From positions 144,387 to 208,386 of the forward strand of contig JAPLQY010000011.1 of NCBI GenBank assembly GCA_026399475.1: a DNA stretch of 64,000 nucleotides. The letters are read 5' to 3'. Shown piece after piece: positions 35,429 to 45,649 of the stretch. The DNA is from Rhodocyclales bacterium. Lineage in GTDB: Bacteria > Pseudomonadota > Gammaproteobacteria > Burkholderiales > Rhodocyclaceae. Each line of letters opens with the position of its first letter. Position 1 is the stretch's first letter. Both the position numbers and the translations under genes were made by a program. The notes beneath the pieces were generated by a model. That model saw only the letters and a list, made by a program, of their open reading frames with translations. It had not been told where the DNA came from and ran no database searches.

Positions 35429-36095
35429 TGGTGATTTGTTTGCCGCTGACAGCAATCAGTCCGTTGGCGGAGAGATCGTGAAAAATTCGCGAGAGAGTTT
35501 CCGGCGTCAGATTCAGGCGCGAAGCGATCACCTGTTTAGAGGTCGGCAGCGAAATGTCGAACGAGCCCTCACAGGGCCCGTCCTGGGGACAATGCTGCAA
35601 CAGATAGCCGACCACGCGCTGCGCCGAGGAACGCAGGGAATAGGTTTCGACATCCTGCACCAGCGAATGCAGCCGCATCGAGAGTCCTGCCAGCATGCGC
35701 CGGGCGAACATCGGGTCCGTTTCCAGGAGTTCGAAAACGGCAGTGCTGCCGATATGCAACAGCAGGCTGTCCACCAGGCCTTCCGCAAATACCGGGCAAG
35801 GGCGATCCATGAACATGACCGCCTCGCCAAAGCTCTGTCGCGGCCCCAGAATCTGCACCACCTTTTCGTTGCCTTGCGAGGAAGGGAAGGCCAGTTTGAT
35901 CTGGCCGAAGACAACGATGAAAAACCCCTTTGCCGGGTCCCCTTTCTGAAACAGCATTTCACCTTTGGCAAGCCGGCGCTCGCGACACGCCGATTCCAAT
36001 GCAGCAATCTGCTCCGGGACAAGTTCCTGGAACAGCGGAAGGCGCGAAAGAATCTGGGGAATGTCGAGCTTGGTTTCGTGCATGGTCTCTTGCAT
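35391..36095 (-). CDS. dnr: DNR-type Crp/Fnr regulator
   Basis: A 234-residue Crp/Fnr protein without the FNR Cys cluster. It has an N-terminal cyclic-nucleotide-binding-like fold, a long dimer helix, and a helix-turn-helix TSKQVIASRLNLTPETLSRIFHDL in which Glu-x-x-Ser-Arg indicates recognition of FNR-type boxes. This is the DNR group of heme-based nitric oxide sensors. It is divergent from nnrS with a 62-bp gap. Likely targets include the box at 33390-33403; nor and nir genes are not in the window. Confidence 0.8.
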   Translation of the reverse strand: MQETMHETKLDIPQILSRLPLFQELVPEQIAALESACRERRLAKGEMLFQKGDPAKGFFIVVFGQIKLAFPSSQGNEKVVQILGPRQSFGEAVMFMDRPCPVFAEGLVDSLLLHIGSTAVFELLETDPMFARRMLAGLSMRLHSLVQDVETYSLRSSAQRVVGYLLQHCPQDGPCEGSFDISLPTSKQVIASRLNLTPETLSRIFHDLSANGLIAVSGKQITINDVKKLREFDL

Positions 36096-36157
36096 GGCGG
36101 TACTCTGGGTTCGTCAGTGGAACCTTACCACGCATCGCGTTGGGAGCGAAAGTCGTA

Positions 36158-37372
36158 ATGCACCTGCCCGTATTTTTTTCTGCGCCGCACCGTGTGATGT
36201 TCCTGTCCGGCACTGTCCAGGCACTGGCGGTCATGGCGTTCTGGTCGGCGGAAGTGGGCGGGCGTTACGCCGGACTCTGGCAGCTGCCGGCGTGGCCCTT
36301 GCTGACCGTGTTTCCGCCGCCGATGCTGCACGCGTTGCTGATTTCCTGTGGGGTGTTTCCCTTTTTTATTTTTGGATTCATCCTCACTGCCGGACCGCGC
36401 TGGCAGGGGGCCGGCGAATTGTCGCAACGCGATTTTCTGCCCGCCTTTATGCTGCTGGGCGGCGGCTGGCTGTTGGTCTGGTCCGCGTTGCTGCTGCCCC
36501 AGTTGCTGGTCGCTGGCCTCGCGCTGGTGTTGGGCGGCTGGGCTACCGTGGCCCTGACGCTTGCCCGGATGGCACGGCATCGCGCGACGGACAGGGAGCA
36601 TATCGTCTTCGTCACTTTTGCGGCCTGGCTCGGCGTCGCTGGACTCGGCGCTTTCCTGGTGTTTGCGGCGGGCGGCTCGCTGCTGTGGGCCCGCCTGGGG
36701 ATCTCCCTCGCTGTCTGGGGTTTTTTGCTGCCGGTTTTCCTTACAGTGGCGCATCGCATGTTGCCGTTCTTTACGTCTTCAGCGGTGGGGGCTTATGTAG
36801 TCCATCGACCTGCATGGGCATTGCGTGCCTTGCTCGGACTCAGCCTGGCGCACGGGGCGCTGACGTTTCTGGGACAAGCGCATTGGCTTTGGCTCTCAGA
36901 CCTGCCGGCAATGTTTGTGGCGGGCCGCTTGTCATGGCTTTGGTGGAGCCGGGCGGCGATCGCCAACCGCATGCTGGCCGTGCTGCATGTCGCTTTCGCC
37001 TGGCTGGGGCCGGCATTCGCCATGTTCGCCTTGCAGAGCATGCTGGTCGATGCAATGCCGGGCTTCCTTGGCCAGGCGCCGCTGCACGCGCTGACCCTCG
37101 GATTTTTTGCCTCCATGCTGCTCGGCATGGCGTCACGCGTAACGATGGGGCATTCAGGCCGGCCGGTGACGGCCGACGATGCGATGTGGCGGGCGTTTTG
37201 CATGATGCAGGCGGCGGCGGTACTGCGGGTGGTCAGCGAACTGCCCGCGCTACCCGGCGCATATATCCTGATGTGGGCATCGTCATTGTTGTGGCTGGGT
37301 GCCTTCGCCTTGTGGGCCTGGCGCTATGCGCCCGCCTGCTGGCGCCCACGCGCGGACGGCAAACCGGGGTAG
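36158..37372 (+). CDS. nnrS: NnrS family heme/copper membrane protein
   Basis: A 404-residue protein with about 12 membrane helices. Recognisable NnrS segments are FPPPMLHALLISCGVFPFFIFGF in its core pattern (LHALL, FIFGF), FLTVAHRMLPFF, LHALTLGFFASML and ASRVTMGHSGR. NnrS protects against nitrosative stress. It is divergent from dnr. The start at 36158 follows GGGAGCGAAAG; the longer open frame upstream overlaps dnr and is not used. Confidence 0.85.
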   Translation: MHLPVFFSAPHRVMFLSGTVQALAVMAFWSAEVGGRYAGLWQLPAWPLLTVFPPPMLHALLISCGVFPFFIFGFILTAGPRWQGAGELSQRDFLPAFMLLGGGWLLVWSALLLPQLLVAGLALVLGGWATVALTLARMARHRATDREHIVFVTFAAWLGVAGLGAFLVFAAGGSLLWARLGISLAVWGFLLPVFLTVAHRMLPFFTSSAVGAYVVHRPAWALRALLGLSLAHGALTFLGQAHWLWLSDLPAMFVAGRLSWLWWSRAAIANRMLAVLHVAFAWLGPAFAMFALQSMLVDAMPGFLGQAPLHALTLGFFASMLLGMASRVTMGHSGRPVTADDAMWRAFCMMQAAAVLRVVSELPALPGAYILMWASSLLWLGAFALWAWRYAPACWRPRADGKPG

Positions 37373-37377
37373 CGGCG

Positions 37378-37782
37378 ATGTTTACCGTGATCAAATACGT
37401 ACATCTCACCAGCGTGGCCTTGAGCCTGACCGGGTTTTTCCTGCGCGGCCTTCTGATGATTCGAGGCTCGCCACTGCTGAACTCGCGCTGGGTGAAGGTT
37501 CTGCCCCACATCAACGATACCGTCCTGCTGCTCGCGGCCCTGTTGCTGGCGGTGATGTCGGACCAGTATCCGTTTGTCGCCGCCTGGGTTACCGCCAAGG
37601 TGCTGGGGGTGACCGCCTACATCATTCTGGGTGCCCTCGCGCTGCGCGAGGCGAGTACGCGGCGGATGCGCATCGTCTGCTGGCTGGCGGCGATGGCGGT
37701 GTTCGGCTGGATCGTGTCGGTGGCACTGAGCCGGAACCCGGCAGGTTTTCTCGCCGCGTTCTTCCGGGCGATCTGGACTTAG
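37378..37782 (+). CDS. SirB2-like membrane protein
   Basis: A 134-residue protein with four membrane helices, starting MFTVIKYVHLTSVALSLTGF, the SirB family N-terminus with its conserved KYVH and later R-G-x-x-M. It lies 5 bp after nnrS and is probably co-transcribed. Its 3' end overlaps the convergent fnr gene by 4 bp. Function unclear in this family. Confidence 0.8.
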   Translation: MFTVIKYVHLTSVALSLTGFFLRGLLMIRGSPLLNSRWVKVLPHINDTVLLLAALLLAVMSDQYPFVAAWVTAKVLGVTAYIILGALALREASTRRMRIVCWLAAMAVFGWIVSVALSRNPAGFLAAFFRAIWT

Positions 37783-38537
37783 CCTATACGACCGTCGGGC
37801 GGAGCCAACAGGGTTTTGAGCCGGGGAATATCGAGAATGCGGATGTGCTTCTGCTGCACCGAGATCAAGCCATCGTCCTGGAAGCGGGAGAAGGCGCGGC
37901 TCACGGTTTCCAGCTTGAGGCCGAGGTAGGACCCGATTTCCTCGCGTGTCATGCGCAGGTGAAACTCGGTCGGTGAATAGCCGCGCGCGGTGAAGCGCTG
38001 CGAAAGATTGAGCAGGAAGGCGGCCAGGCGCTCTTCTGCGCGCATGGTGCCGAGCAGCATCATGACGCCGTGGTCGCGCACGATCTCTCGGCTCATGACC
38101 TTGTGCAGGTGATGCTGCAGGGAGTGAATCTCGCTGGAAAGCATTTCCAGTTCGGTGAATGGGATCAGGCACACTTCGCTGTCTTCAAGCGCCACGGCAT
38201 TGCAGGTATGAACCTCGGTGCTGATGCCATCCATGCCGAGAATCTCCCCGGCCATCTGGAAGCCGGTTACCTGATCCCGCCCGTCTTCGGTCAGCACATC
38301 GGTCTTGAAAAATCCGGACTTGACGGCAAAGATGGACTCGAAGGGGGCGCCGGCACGATACAGGTGCTGGCCGCGCTTCAGCTTGCGCCCGCCGCCAATC
38401 AGGTTGTCGAGGCGACCCATGTCATTTTCTGAAAGACCGAACGGCAAACACAGTTCGCGCAAGTTACATTGCGAGCAGGCGACCTTGAGTCCCGGGGTGA
38501 TGAGCGGGATTACATTCTGCTTGACGTTTGCATGCAT
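37779..38537 (-). CDS. fnr: canonical FNR-type anaerobic regulator
   Basis: A 252-residue regulator with [4Fe-4S] ligands Cys21, Cys24, Cys30 (CSQCNLRELC) and Cys123. The recognition helix reads LETVSRAFSRFQ, with the Glu-x-x-Ser-Arg contacts intact. It is divergent from hemN, with an FNR box in the gap. It is the likely activator of ccoNOQP, hemN and the other perfect boxes in the window, in contrast to the altered paralogue next to cld. Confidence 0.92.
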   Translation of the reverse strand: MHANVKQNVIPLITPGLKVACSQCNLRELCLPFGLSENDMGRLDNLIGGGRKLKRGQHLYRAGAPFESIFAVKSGFFKTDVLTEDGRDQVTGFQMAGEILGMDGISTEVHTCNAVALEDSEVCLIPFTELEMLSSEIHSLQHHLHKVMSREIVRDHGVMMLLGTMRAEERLAAFLLNLSQRFTARGYSPTEFHLRMTREEIGSYLGLKLETVSRAFSRFQDDGLISVQQKHIRILDIPRLKTLLAPPDGRIG

Positions 38538-38569
38538 TCTGCTTGCGCTACCCGCTGACGGGCACCCCT

Positions 38570-38583
38570 TTGATCTGTGTCAA
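38570..38583. promoter_or_regulatory. FNR box upstream of hemN
   Basis: TTGAT-CTGT-GTCAA, one mismatch from the ideal box. A CATTCT -10-like element at 38606-38611 gives a start near 38618, exactly 41.5 bp from the box centre, so hemN looks FNR-activated. The box could also autoregulate fnr on the other side. Confidence 0.75.
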
Positions 38584-38663
38584 CCCGACTTCCGGGCGAT
38601 TGCGGCATTCTGCACACTCGCGCAAATGTGTCGCGCTTACCGCATTTCTAAAGCATTCTGCCA

Positions 38664-40052
38664 ATGGACTATCAGGAACTCATCTTCGACCCGCAGGTCA
38701 TTCGTCGCTTCGATGTAAACGGGCCACGATACACATCTTATCCGACCGCCGACCGCTTCGTTGAGGCGTTTGGCGCAGATGACTACATACGCTGGCTCGG
38801 ACAGAGGACGGTGGGTGGAATAGGCCGACCTCTTTCATTATACGTCCACATCCCTTTCTGCAACACCATCTGCTACTACTGCGCCTGCAACAAGATCATC
38901 ACCAAGGATCACGGGCGTTCTGCCAAGTACATCAAGTACTTGGGCAAGGAAATCGCCATGCAGGAAGCGGCCCTGGACGGCAGCCGGGACGTGGTCCAAC
39001 TGCACTTCGGTGGCGGCACGCCGACCTTCCTTTCGCACGATGAAATGCGCCGCTTGATGGACATCATCCGCAAGCATTTCCGCCTGCTGCCGGGTGGCGA
39101 GTACTCGATCGAGGTCGATCCACGCAAGGTCGATCGCGAGACAGTGAAGTTGCTCGGTGAACTGGGCTTCAACCGCATGAGCGTTGGCGTGCAGGATTTT
39201 GCGCCCGACGTGCAGGTGGCCGTCAATCGCGTGCAGAGTCTTGAAGAAACCCGGCTAGTGATCGACTCGGCGCGAGAACTCGGCTTCAAGTCCGTCTCGG
39301 TCGACCTGATCTACGGCCTGCCGAAGCAGAACGTGATCAGCTTCAACCATACGCTGGACGAGGTCATCAAACTCGATCCCGATCGCCTTTCGATTTACAA
39401 CTATGCCCATCTGCCCAGCCTGGCAAAGCCTCAGCGGCGCATCAATGAAGCCGATCTGCCATCGCCTGACGCGCGTTTGCAGATTCTGCAACTGGCGATC
39501 CGCCGGCTGACGGACGCGGGATATGTCTTCATCGGCATGGACCACTTCGCCAAGCCGGATGACGAACTTGCCGTGGCCCAGCGGCAGGGCCGCCTGCATC
39601 GCAATTTCCAGGGCTATTCGACGCATGCCGAAGCCGACCTGATGGCCTTTGGCGTATCCGCCATCGGCAAGGTGGGTCCCAGCTACTGCCAGAACGTGCG
39701 GACCCTCGACGAGTATTACGATCGCCTCGATCAGGGTGTGCTGCCGGTGTTTCGCGGCATAGAACTGAACGCTGACGACCTGTTGCGGCGCAGTATCATC
39801 CAGGCGCTGATGTGTCACTTCGAGCTATCGATCGAATCCATCGAGATCGCCCACCTGATCGATTTCAAGTCATATTTCGCCGAGGAACTGGCTGATCTGC
39901 GCGAAATGGAAAAGGGTGGCCTGCTTTCCATCGATGAGCAGTGGATCAGTGTCCTGCCGCGGGGCCGCCTGCTGGTGCGCGGCATTGCCATGGCGTTTGA
40001 CCGCTATCTGCGAACCGACCGCGAACGCGTCCGCTATTCCAAAGTCATTTAG
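38664..40052 (+). CDS. hemN: oxygen-independent coproporphyrinogen III oxidase
   Basis: A 462-residue radical SAM enzyme of anaerobic heme synthesis. The cluster motif CNTICYYCAC (CxxxCxxC plus the fourth HemN Cys) lies at about 70-79, with PRYTSYPTAD at the N-terminus and FGGGTPTFLS following. Full length. It is FNR-controlled by its upstream box and would supply heme for cytochromes, the cbb3 oxidase and Cld under low O2. Confidence 0.95.
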   Translation: MDYQELIFDPQVIRRFDVNGPRYTSYPTADRFVEAFGADDYIRWLGQRTVGGIGRPLSLYVHIPFCNTICYYCACNKIITKDHGRSAKYIKYLGKEIAMQEAALDGSRDVVQLHFGGGTPTFLSHDEMRRLMDIIRKHFRLLPGGEYSIEVDPRKVDRETVKLLGELGFNRMSVGVQDFAPDVQVAVNRVQSLEETRLVIDSARELGFKSVSVDLIYGLPKQNVISFNHTLDEVIKLDPDRLSIYNYAHLPSLAKPQRRINEADLPSPDARLQILQLAIRRLTDAGYVFIGMDHFAKPDDELAVAQRQGRLHRNFQGYSTHAEADLMAFGVSAIGKVGPSYCQNVRTLDEYYDRLDQGVLPVFRGIELNADDLLRRSIIQALMCHFELSIESIEIAHLIDFKSYFAEELADLREMEKGGLLSIDEQWISVLPRGRLLVRGIAMAFDRYLRTDRERVRYSKVI

Positions 40053-40057
40053 CCGCG

Positions 40058-40765
40058 GTGCCTGACAGCGGCTTTCTTGCAGTATTCCTGATCGGCCTCC
40101 TCGGCGGCGTGCATTGCGCCGGGATGTGCGGCGGCATCGTTTCTGCGTTGAGCCTGCAGATGCCGGGCTCAGCAGCCAGGCAAGGTTCGGCATGGCCACT
40201 CCATCTCGCCTATAACCTCGGTCGCATCAGCAGCTACGCCATTGCCGGCGCCTTAATGGGTGCGCTAGGCAGTTTGGGGATGTTGCTCAACAACTGGCTG
40301 CCGGTGCAGATGGCGCTGTATGTCGCTGCCAACCTGATGATGGTGGCGCTGGGGCTCTATCTCACCGGCGTGACTCAGACGCTGGTTTTTACCGAGCGCG
40401 CCGGGCAATGGCTGTGGCGGCGGGTGCAACCGGCGACAAGGCGTTTCCTGCCGGTGCGCGGCGTGGCCCAGGCTTTCCCGCTGGGTATGCTCTGGGGCTG
40501 GCTGCCCTGCGGTCTGGTCTATAGCGTGCTGACGATGACGCTGCTGTCCGGCAGCGCCGCGCGTGGCGCTGCAATCATGCTTGTCTTTGGCTTGGGCACG
40601 TTACCCAATCTGATGCTCGCCGGGTTACTTCTGGTTCGATTCCGCAGCGTCATTCAAGGACGTGCTCTGCGTCTTGGGTCGGGCCTGATCGTGCTGACCT
40701 TTGGTGTATGGGGTCTGTTCCATGCGGCGGCACTGGGCGGCAAGCTTTGGCAGGGCATTGTTTGA
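40058..40765 (+). CDS. SafE/UreH-like six-helix membrane protein
   Basis: A 235-residue protein with GTG start five bases after the hemN stop and six membrane helices. The N-terminal GLLGGVHCAGMCGG (His-Cys-x-x-Met-Cys) is the metal-binding motif of the DsbD_2/UreH family found beside cco genes. It is likely a metal (copper or nickel) handling membrane protein of oxidase assembly; annotated elsewhere as sulfite exporter TauE/SafE. Coupled with hemN. Confidence 0.75.
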   Translation: MPDSGFLAVFLIGLLGGVHCAGMCGGIVSALSLQMPGSAARQGSAWPLHLAYNLGRISSYAIAGALMGALGSLGMLLNNWLPVQMALYVAANLMMVALGLYLTGVTQTLVFTERAGQWLWRRVQPATRRFLPVRGVAQAFPLGMLWGWLPCGLVYSVLTMTLLSGSAARGAAIMLVFGLGTLPNLMLAGLLLVRFRSVIQGRALRLGSGLIVLTFGVWGLFHAAALGGKLWQGIV

Positions 40766-40866
40766 CACGTCTGAAGAGTCCCCGTTGGCGAGGTGGCCAC
40801 GATCAAGGCTCAGGCAATGCGAAGCTTGCGGCCGGCGGCGCGTCGTCGCATAATTAGGATTCTCTA

Positions 40867-43095
40867 ATGTTCCAGTCGAATGATTACATGAACGCGCCGC
40901 AGGATTCCGCTGACAGCAGTCGCGAAACAGTCGAACTGGCGCTGGGCGGCATGACCTGCGCGGCCTGCGCAGCGCGCATCGAAAAGCAGCTCAACAAGCT
41001 GCCCGGTGTCGAGGCGGCTGTGAATTTGGCTGCCGAGCGGGCACATGTGCGCTATGCACCGGGTGCGGTAGACGTCGAACGGTTGATCGCCACGGTCGTC
41101 AAGACCGGCTTTACTGCGGACGTGTCCACCGCTGACACGCGTGCCGAAGAGAAGGCGAAGAAGCTTGTCCTCTATCACAATGAGCTGCGGCGTTTCTGGA
41201 TTGCTGCCGCGCTGACTCTGCCGCTGGTGGCTCAGATGGCTTTCATGTTCGGCGCAGAGGTTCATGCCGACGTGATCCCGCGCTGGCTGCAACTGCTGTT
41301 GGCGACGCCCGTGCAGTTCTGGATTGGCTGGCGCTTCTACGTCGGTGGCTTCAATGCCATACGCGGCGGCGCCGGCAACATGGACGTGCTGGTGGCGCTG
41401 GGCACCAGCATGGCCTGGGCCTACAGCTTTGTCGTAACAGTCTGGGACCTGCATCACCAGCACGTGTACTTCGAGGCATCGGCCACCGTCATCACCCTGG
41501 TGTTGCTGGGCAAGATTCTCGAAGCACGAGCCAAGGCCAAGACTTCTGCCGCCATCGAGGCGCTGGCGAAGCTGCAGCCGCAGACGGCGCGTATCGAGCG
41601 CGACGGCACGCTGGTCGATGTTGCGGTGGCAACGCTGATTCCCGGCGATATCTTCGTCGTTCGGGCCGGCGAGGCGATGCCGGTCGATGGCGAGGTCATC
41701 GAAGGCGCATCCTCGGCCAACGAATCCATGCTGACCGGCGAAAGCCTTCCGGTGACGAAAGCCAAGGGCGACGGCGTGTTCGCCGCGACGATCAATGGCG
41801 ATGGCCTGCTGCGCTGTCGCGCCACCGGTGTCGGCAGCCACACGCTGCTGGCCGGCATCATCCGCCTGGTGGAAGAGGCCCAGGGATCGAAGGCGCCGGT
41901 GCAGCGTCTGGCCGACAAAGTGGCGGCGATCTTCGTCCCGGTGGTCGTGGCGATTGCGCTGCTGACCTTCGTTGCCTGGTGGGCATTGGTCGGCGACTTT
42001 ACCCAGGCATTGGTGAATGCCGTGGCGGTGCTGGTGATCGCCTGCCCCTGTGCGCTGGGCCTGGCGACGCCGACGGCGATCATGGTCGGCACCGGGCAGG
42101 GCGCCAAGGCGGGTGTGCTGATCCGCAATGCCGTGGCGCTGGAGCTGGCGGAGAAGTTAAAGGTGCTGGTGGTGGACAAGACCGGCACGCTAACCGAGGG
42201 CCGGCCGGTGGTGACGGACGTGCTCCTATTTAAAAATGGCGTTGGTGAGACGGTAGATCTCCTGCAACTCGCGGCCAGCCTTGAGCAGGGCTCGACACAT
42301 CCGCTGGCTGCTGCCATCGTGGCGCGGGCGAAAGCTGAGGGCCTTGAGCTTGCTACGCCGCAGAACGTGGTGACCAGCGCTGGCAAAGGCATGGTGGGTG
42401 AAGTCGATGGCCGCCGTGTACTCGCCGGCTCCGTGGCATGGCTGAAGGACCAGGGCTGGTCGGCACCGGAGGCGGAAGGCTTGGCGCAGGCTGGCCGCAG
42501 CGTCGTCACGGTGGTGGCTGACGGAACTCTGCTCGGCTTCATCGGTATCGCCGATCCACTACGCTCGACGTCGCGTGCAGCGGTTGCACGTCTGAATCGA
42601 CTCGGCATCGAGGTGGTCATGCTCACCGGCGACAATGCCGGCACGGCGCGGGCCGTGGCGCATGAGGCCGGTATTGCGCATTTCGAGGCCGAAGTATTGC
42701 CCGGCGACAAGGCGGCGGCGGTACAGCAACTCAAGCGCGACGGTGTCCTGGTCGGCATGGCCGGCGACGGCATCAACGATGCGCCTGCACTGGCTGCGGC
42801 TGATGTCAGCTTCGCGATGGCGGCAGGCTCCGATGTGGCGATGCAGGCGGCCGATGTGACGCTGATGCGGGACGACCTCAACGGCGTGGCCGACGCAATT
42901 TCACTGTCGCGGGCGACACTCTCGAAGATACGGCAGAATCTGTTCTTCGCCTTCATCTACAACGTGCTCGGCATTCCTCTGGCGGCGCTGGGCATGTTGA
43001 ATCCGGTGATCGCCGGTGCGGCGATGGCGATGAGCTCGGTTTCGGTGGTGAGCAACTCGCTTCTTCTAAAGAACTGGAAACCTGATAAGGACTGA
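40867..43095 (+). CDS. copA: Cu(I)-exporting P-type ATPase CopA
   Basis: A 742-residue P1B-1 ATPase. One N-terminal heavy-metal domain ([16 protein letters not shown]), eight membrane helices, CPC in [15 protein letters not shown], the phosphorylation site DKTGTLTEG and hinge [10 protein letters not shown] are present. It exports Cu(I) from the cytoplasm, unlike the slower CcoI at 9782-12235. The copZ chaperone begins one base after its stop. No CueR gene or CueR-type operator was recognised upstream. Confidence 0.92.
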   Translation: MFQSNDYMNAPQDSADSSRETVELALGGMTCAACAARIEKQLNKLPGVEAAVNLAAERAHVRYAPGAVDVERLIATVVKTGFTADVSTADTRAEEKAKKLVLYHNELRRFWIAAALTLPLVAQMAFMFGAEVHADVIPRWLQLLLATPVQFWIGWRFYVGGFNAIRGGAGNMDVLVALGTSMAWAYSFVVTVWDLHHQHVYFEASATVITLVLLGKILEARAKAKTSAAIEALAKLQPQTARIERDGTLVDVAVATLIPGDIFVVRAGEAMPVDGEVIEGASSANESMLTGESLPVTKAKGDGVFAATINGDGLLRCRATGVGSHTLLAGIIRLVEEAQGSKAPVQRLADKVAAIFVPVVVAIALLTFVAWWALVGDFTQALVNAVAVLVIACPCALGLATPTAIMVGTGQGAKAGVLIRNAVALELAEKLKVLVVDKTGTLTEGRPVVTDVLLFKNGVGETVDLLQLAASLEQGSTHPLAAAIVARAKAEGLELATPQNVVTSAGKGMVGEVDGRRVLAGSVAWLKDQGWSAPEAEGLAQAGRSVVTVVADGTLLGFIGIADPLRSTSRAAVARLNRLGIEVVMLTGDNAGTARAVAHEAGIAHFEAEVLPGDKAAAVQQLKRDGVLVGMAGDGINDAPALAAADVSFAMAAGSDVAMQAADVTLMRDDLNGVADAISLSRATLSKIRQNLFFAFIYNVLGIPLAALGMLNPVIAGAAMAMSSVSVVSNSLLLKNWKPDKD

Positions 43096-43096
43096 C

Positions 43097-43303
43097 ATGG
43101 AAACGACAACGATCAAAGTAGGCGGCATGTCCTGCGGCGGCTGCGTGAAAAGCGTTACCGGTGTGTTGACTGCGCTCGACGGTGTGGCGAAGGCAGAGGT
43201 CTCGCTGGAGCAGGCGCAGGCGGTGATCGAATTCGACGCAGCGAAGGTGAATCGCGCGCAAATGGCCCAAGTGATCGAGGACGCAGGCTTCGACGCTGGT
43301 TGA
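43097..43303 (+). CDS. copZ: CopZ-like copper chaperone
   Basis: A 68-residue heavy-metal-associated protein with GGMSCGGCVKSVTGVL (CxxC). It delivers Cu(I) to CopA. It follows copA immediately and ends convergently 15 bp before the ftrD-like gene. Confidence 0.9.
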   Translation: METTTIKVGGMSCGGCVKSVTGVLTALDGVAKAEVSLEQAQAVIEFDAAKVNRAQMAQVIEDAGFDAG

Positions 43304-43317
43304 TCCGGGTGCAGGAT

Positions 43318-44826
43318 TCAGCGATGGAACTGGAATATCCAGGCGGCAGCAATGGTGCTGGTCGCGACAGCATAGGGCAGCATTGCCGCCAGCGCGGCAC
43401 GAATTCCGGCGCACGAACGGAGCAGACGGAAGCCCAGATATAGTGACCAGAGCACGGCTCCGGTCAGGATTCCATCCCGTGCCCAGGTCAGCCAGGCGAA
43501 GCTGAAACCCTCGGCACGCAACTGCGTCAGGGTCAGCATGGTCAAGCCGAGAAACAGGCTGGCGCCGGCCAGCGGGGTGAGGCCGAGGGCGATTCGGCGC
43601 CAGTCGGCACGCGCCAGTCGTGCGGCCGCGACCAGGTTCAGGAATATGAAGCCGCCCAGCACCAGCGTCACGCCGCCGATATACGCAAGTATGCCGATGC
43701 CATCGAGCCAGGTGAATACATCGTTGGCTTGGGGATAGCGGGTCAGCAGCCACCAGGCCGGACTGTCGTCGAGTGGCCAGAGCATCTCGTGCGTTACCAG
43801 CCATTCCGCCGCTGCCGTCTTGGCGGCGACGAACCACGGGTTTGCGCTCCATTGAAATGCCCCCATCGCCACGCCGAAAATCCCGAACACCAGCAGCAGT
43901 GCCTCGGGCGTGCCGGCGTGGGGCAAGCCCAGAATTTCCGCATTCGGGGAACGTGGTACCAGTGTGACCGCGTCGCGATGATCGCTGCACCGACCGCAGG
44001 CGTGGCATTGCGACATGCCCTGCAGATGCTTGACGTCGAGCAGCGGCGCGCAATCGACGGCGGCGCGTTTCTCCGGGTGCTGGTCCCAGACGCTGCGATC
44101 GACGCGAAACGCGAACGGCGCCAGGCGCGCCAGCAGGGCGAAGACGCCGGATACGGGGCACAGGAAGCGGCACCAGACGCGCTTGCCCTTGCCCCACAAA
44201 TAGCCGGCGACCATGGCCGCCACGGTGGAGCCGCCGAGGATCAGCAATACCGCTTTGGGATATTCGTAGACGCTGATCAGCTGGCCGTAGATCGTGGTCA
44301 GCGTGAAGGCGACCAACGGCCAGCCGCTCCAGCGCACCCATTTCGGGATCGCGCCGCCGCGGCCGTGGCGGCTGACGAACTCGGTCAGCGCACCCTCGGG
44401 GCAAAACACGCCGCACCAGACGCGGCCCATCAGCATCATCGACAGGATGACGAAAGGCCACCAGACGCCCCAGAAGGCAAATTGGGCGAAGAGCACGAGC
44501 TTGTCGTGCCAAGGGGTGAGGGTGGGCGTCTTCTCCTGAAGAACTGGCTCGCCCGATGCCAGGCAGACATTCGGGTCGATGAAGGACGTGGCGCCGAAGT
44601 TGCCCGAGAACAATCGCGATTCCGGCAGGGGATGGGGCAGAAACGCCGGCAGCGCAACCAGCACGGTGTAGAAGATCACGATGATCCACTGCAGCCCGAT
44701 GATGCTGCGCCGGTGGCGCGCCATCCAGTCGCCCACGCGGGCCAGACGCGTGCGGCCATCGCGACCATTGCGCATCGCCGGCGGCACGAACTTGAGGATG
44801 TGAGTGGTTGTTGCGGCGCTTTCCAT
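43318..44826 (-). CDS. ftrD: FtrD-like polyferredoxin membrane protein
   Basis: About 502 residues with six or more membrane helices and NapH-type motifs WCGVFCPEGAL and WCRFLCPVSG. A Cys group CHACGRCSDH lies in a cytoplasmic loop. The last gene of an FtrABCD-like ferrous iron uptake operon. It would pass electrons for the permease cycle. ATGs at 44841 and 44826 are both possible near the ftrC stop. A full classical ferredoxin domain is not visible; one cluster may have lost ligands. Confidence 0.7.
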   Translation of the reverse strand: MESAATTTHILKFVPPAMRNGRDGRTRLARVGDWMARHRRSIIGLQWIIVIFYTVLVALPAFLPHPLPESRLFSGNFGATSFIDPNVCLASGEPVLQEKTPTLTPWHDKLVLFAQFAFWGVWWPFVILSMMLMGRVWCGVFCPEGALTEFVSRHGRGGAIPKWVRWSGWPLVAFTLTTIYGQLISVYEYPKAVLLILGGSTVAAMVAGYLWGKGKRVWCRFLCPVSGVFALLARLAPFAFRVDRSVWDQHPEKRAAVDCAPLLDVKHLQGMSQCHACGRCSDHRDAVTLVPRSPNAEILGLPHAGTPEALLLVFGIFGVAMGAFQWSANPWFVAAKTAAAEWLVTHEMLWPLDDSPAWWLLTRYPQANDVFTWLDGIGILAYIGGVTLVLGGFIFLNLVAAARLARADWRRIALGLTPLAGASLFLGLTMLTLTQLRAEGFSFAWLTWARDGILTGAVLWSLYLGFRLLRSCAGIRAALAAMLPYAVATSTIAAAWIFQFHR

Positions 44827-44830
44827 GGCA

Positions 44831-45640
44831 TCAGCGTGCATTGGTGGTATTGCGGCCGAGTCGCCACAGGGTATAGGCCCAGAAAGCGGCATAGGCGATC
44901 AGCAGGCTGGCCGAGGGTCGCGCCCGGTAGCCGACGAAATCGGCCAGCAGGCGGCCCGCGCCGCTGCCGTCGTCGAGCAGGCCCGAGGTGTCCCACACCG
45001 GATCGAGCAGCGGCGGCAGCCAGTCGAGGCCGATCATGCGGTCGATGCCGGCCGCCAGCAGCGCGCCGGCAATCAGTAGCAGCAGGATCTCGCTGGCGCC
45101 GAACAGCACGCGGTAGCTGAGGAAGCGCGCGCCGCGCGTCACCAGCCAGCCGGTGGCTGCAGCGAGCGCAAGCCCTGCGGCTGCGGCGCAGAGCAGCGCG
45201 AGCAGATCGCCGCCGTCGCGTTCAAGGCCCATGCCGTAGAGGAAGACCACGGTTTCGGCGCCTTCCCGCGCTACCGCCAGTGCCGCCACGGTGGCGATGC
45301 CCACGGTGCCGGATACGCGGCTGGCATGGGCTTCCAGTTCCCGTTTCATGTGCCGGCCATGGCGGCGCATCCAGAGCACCATCTGCATGATCAGGCCGGC
45401 GGCAAACAGCACCATGCCGACGCGGAAGGCTTCCAGCGCATTGCCCTCCAGCTGGCTTTGCGCGGCAAAGGTGGCGAAGCCGAGAACGATCGCCAGGCCG
45501 AATCCCGCCATCACGCCCACCCAGAGCCCTCGCCGCAGCGTTGCGGGATCGGGTTGGCGGGCGATCCAGGCCAGCAGCACGCCGATCACCAGCATGGCTT
45601 CGAGGCTTTCGCGAAAGACGACGATCAGGGCGTTCAGCAT
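44831..45640 (-). CDS. ftrC: FTR1-family iron permease (FtrC/EfeU-like)
   Basis: A 269-residue inner-membrane permease with seven helices. Both REGxE iron-binding motifs are present: FRESLEAML at the N-terminus and AREGAETVVF in the middle. It takes up iron with the periplasmic P19 and cupredoxin partners. Lies 9 bp after the cupredoxin gene. Confidence 0.9.
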   Translation of the reverse strand: MLNALIVVFRESLEAMLVIGVLLAWIARQPDPATLRRGLWVGVMAGFGLAIVLGFATFAAQSQLEGNALEAFRVGMVLFAAGLIMQMVLWMRRHGRHMKRELEAHASRVSGTVGIATVAALAVAREGAETVVFLYGMGLERDGGDLLALLCAAAAGLALAAATGWLVTRGARFLSYRVLFGASEILLLLIAGALLAAGIDRMIGLDWLPPLLDPVWDTSGLLDDGSGAGRLLADFVGYRARPSASLLIAYAAFWAYTLWRLGRNTTNAR

Positions 45641-45649
45641 GTCAGAACC

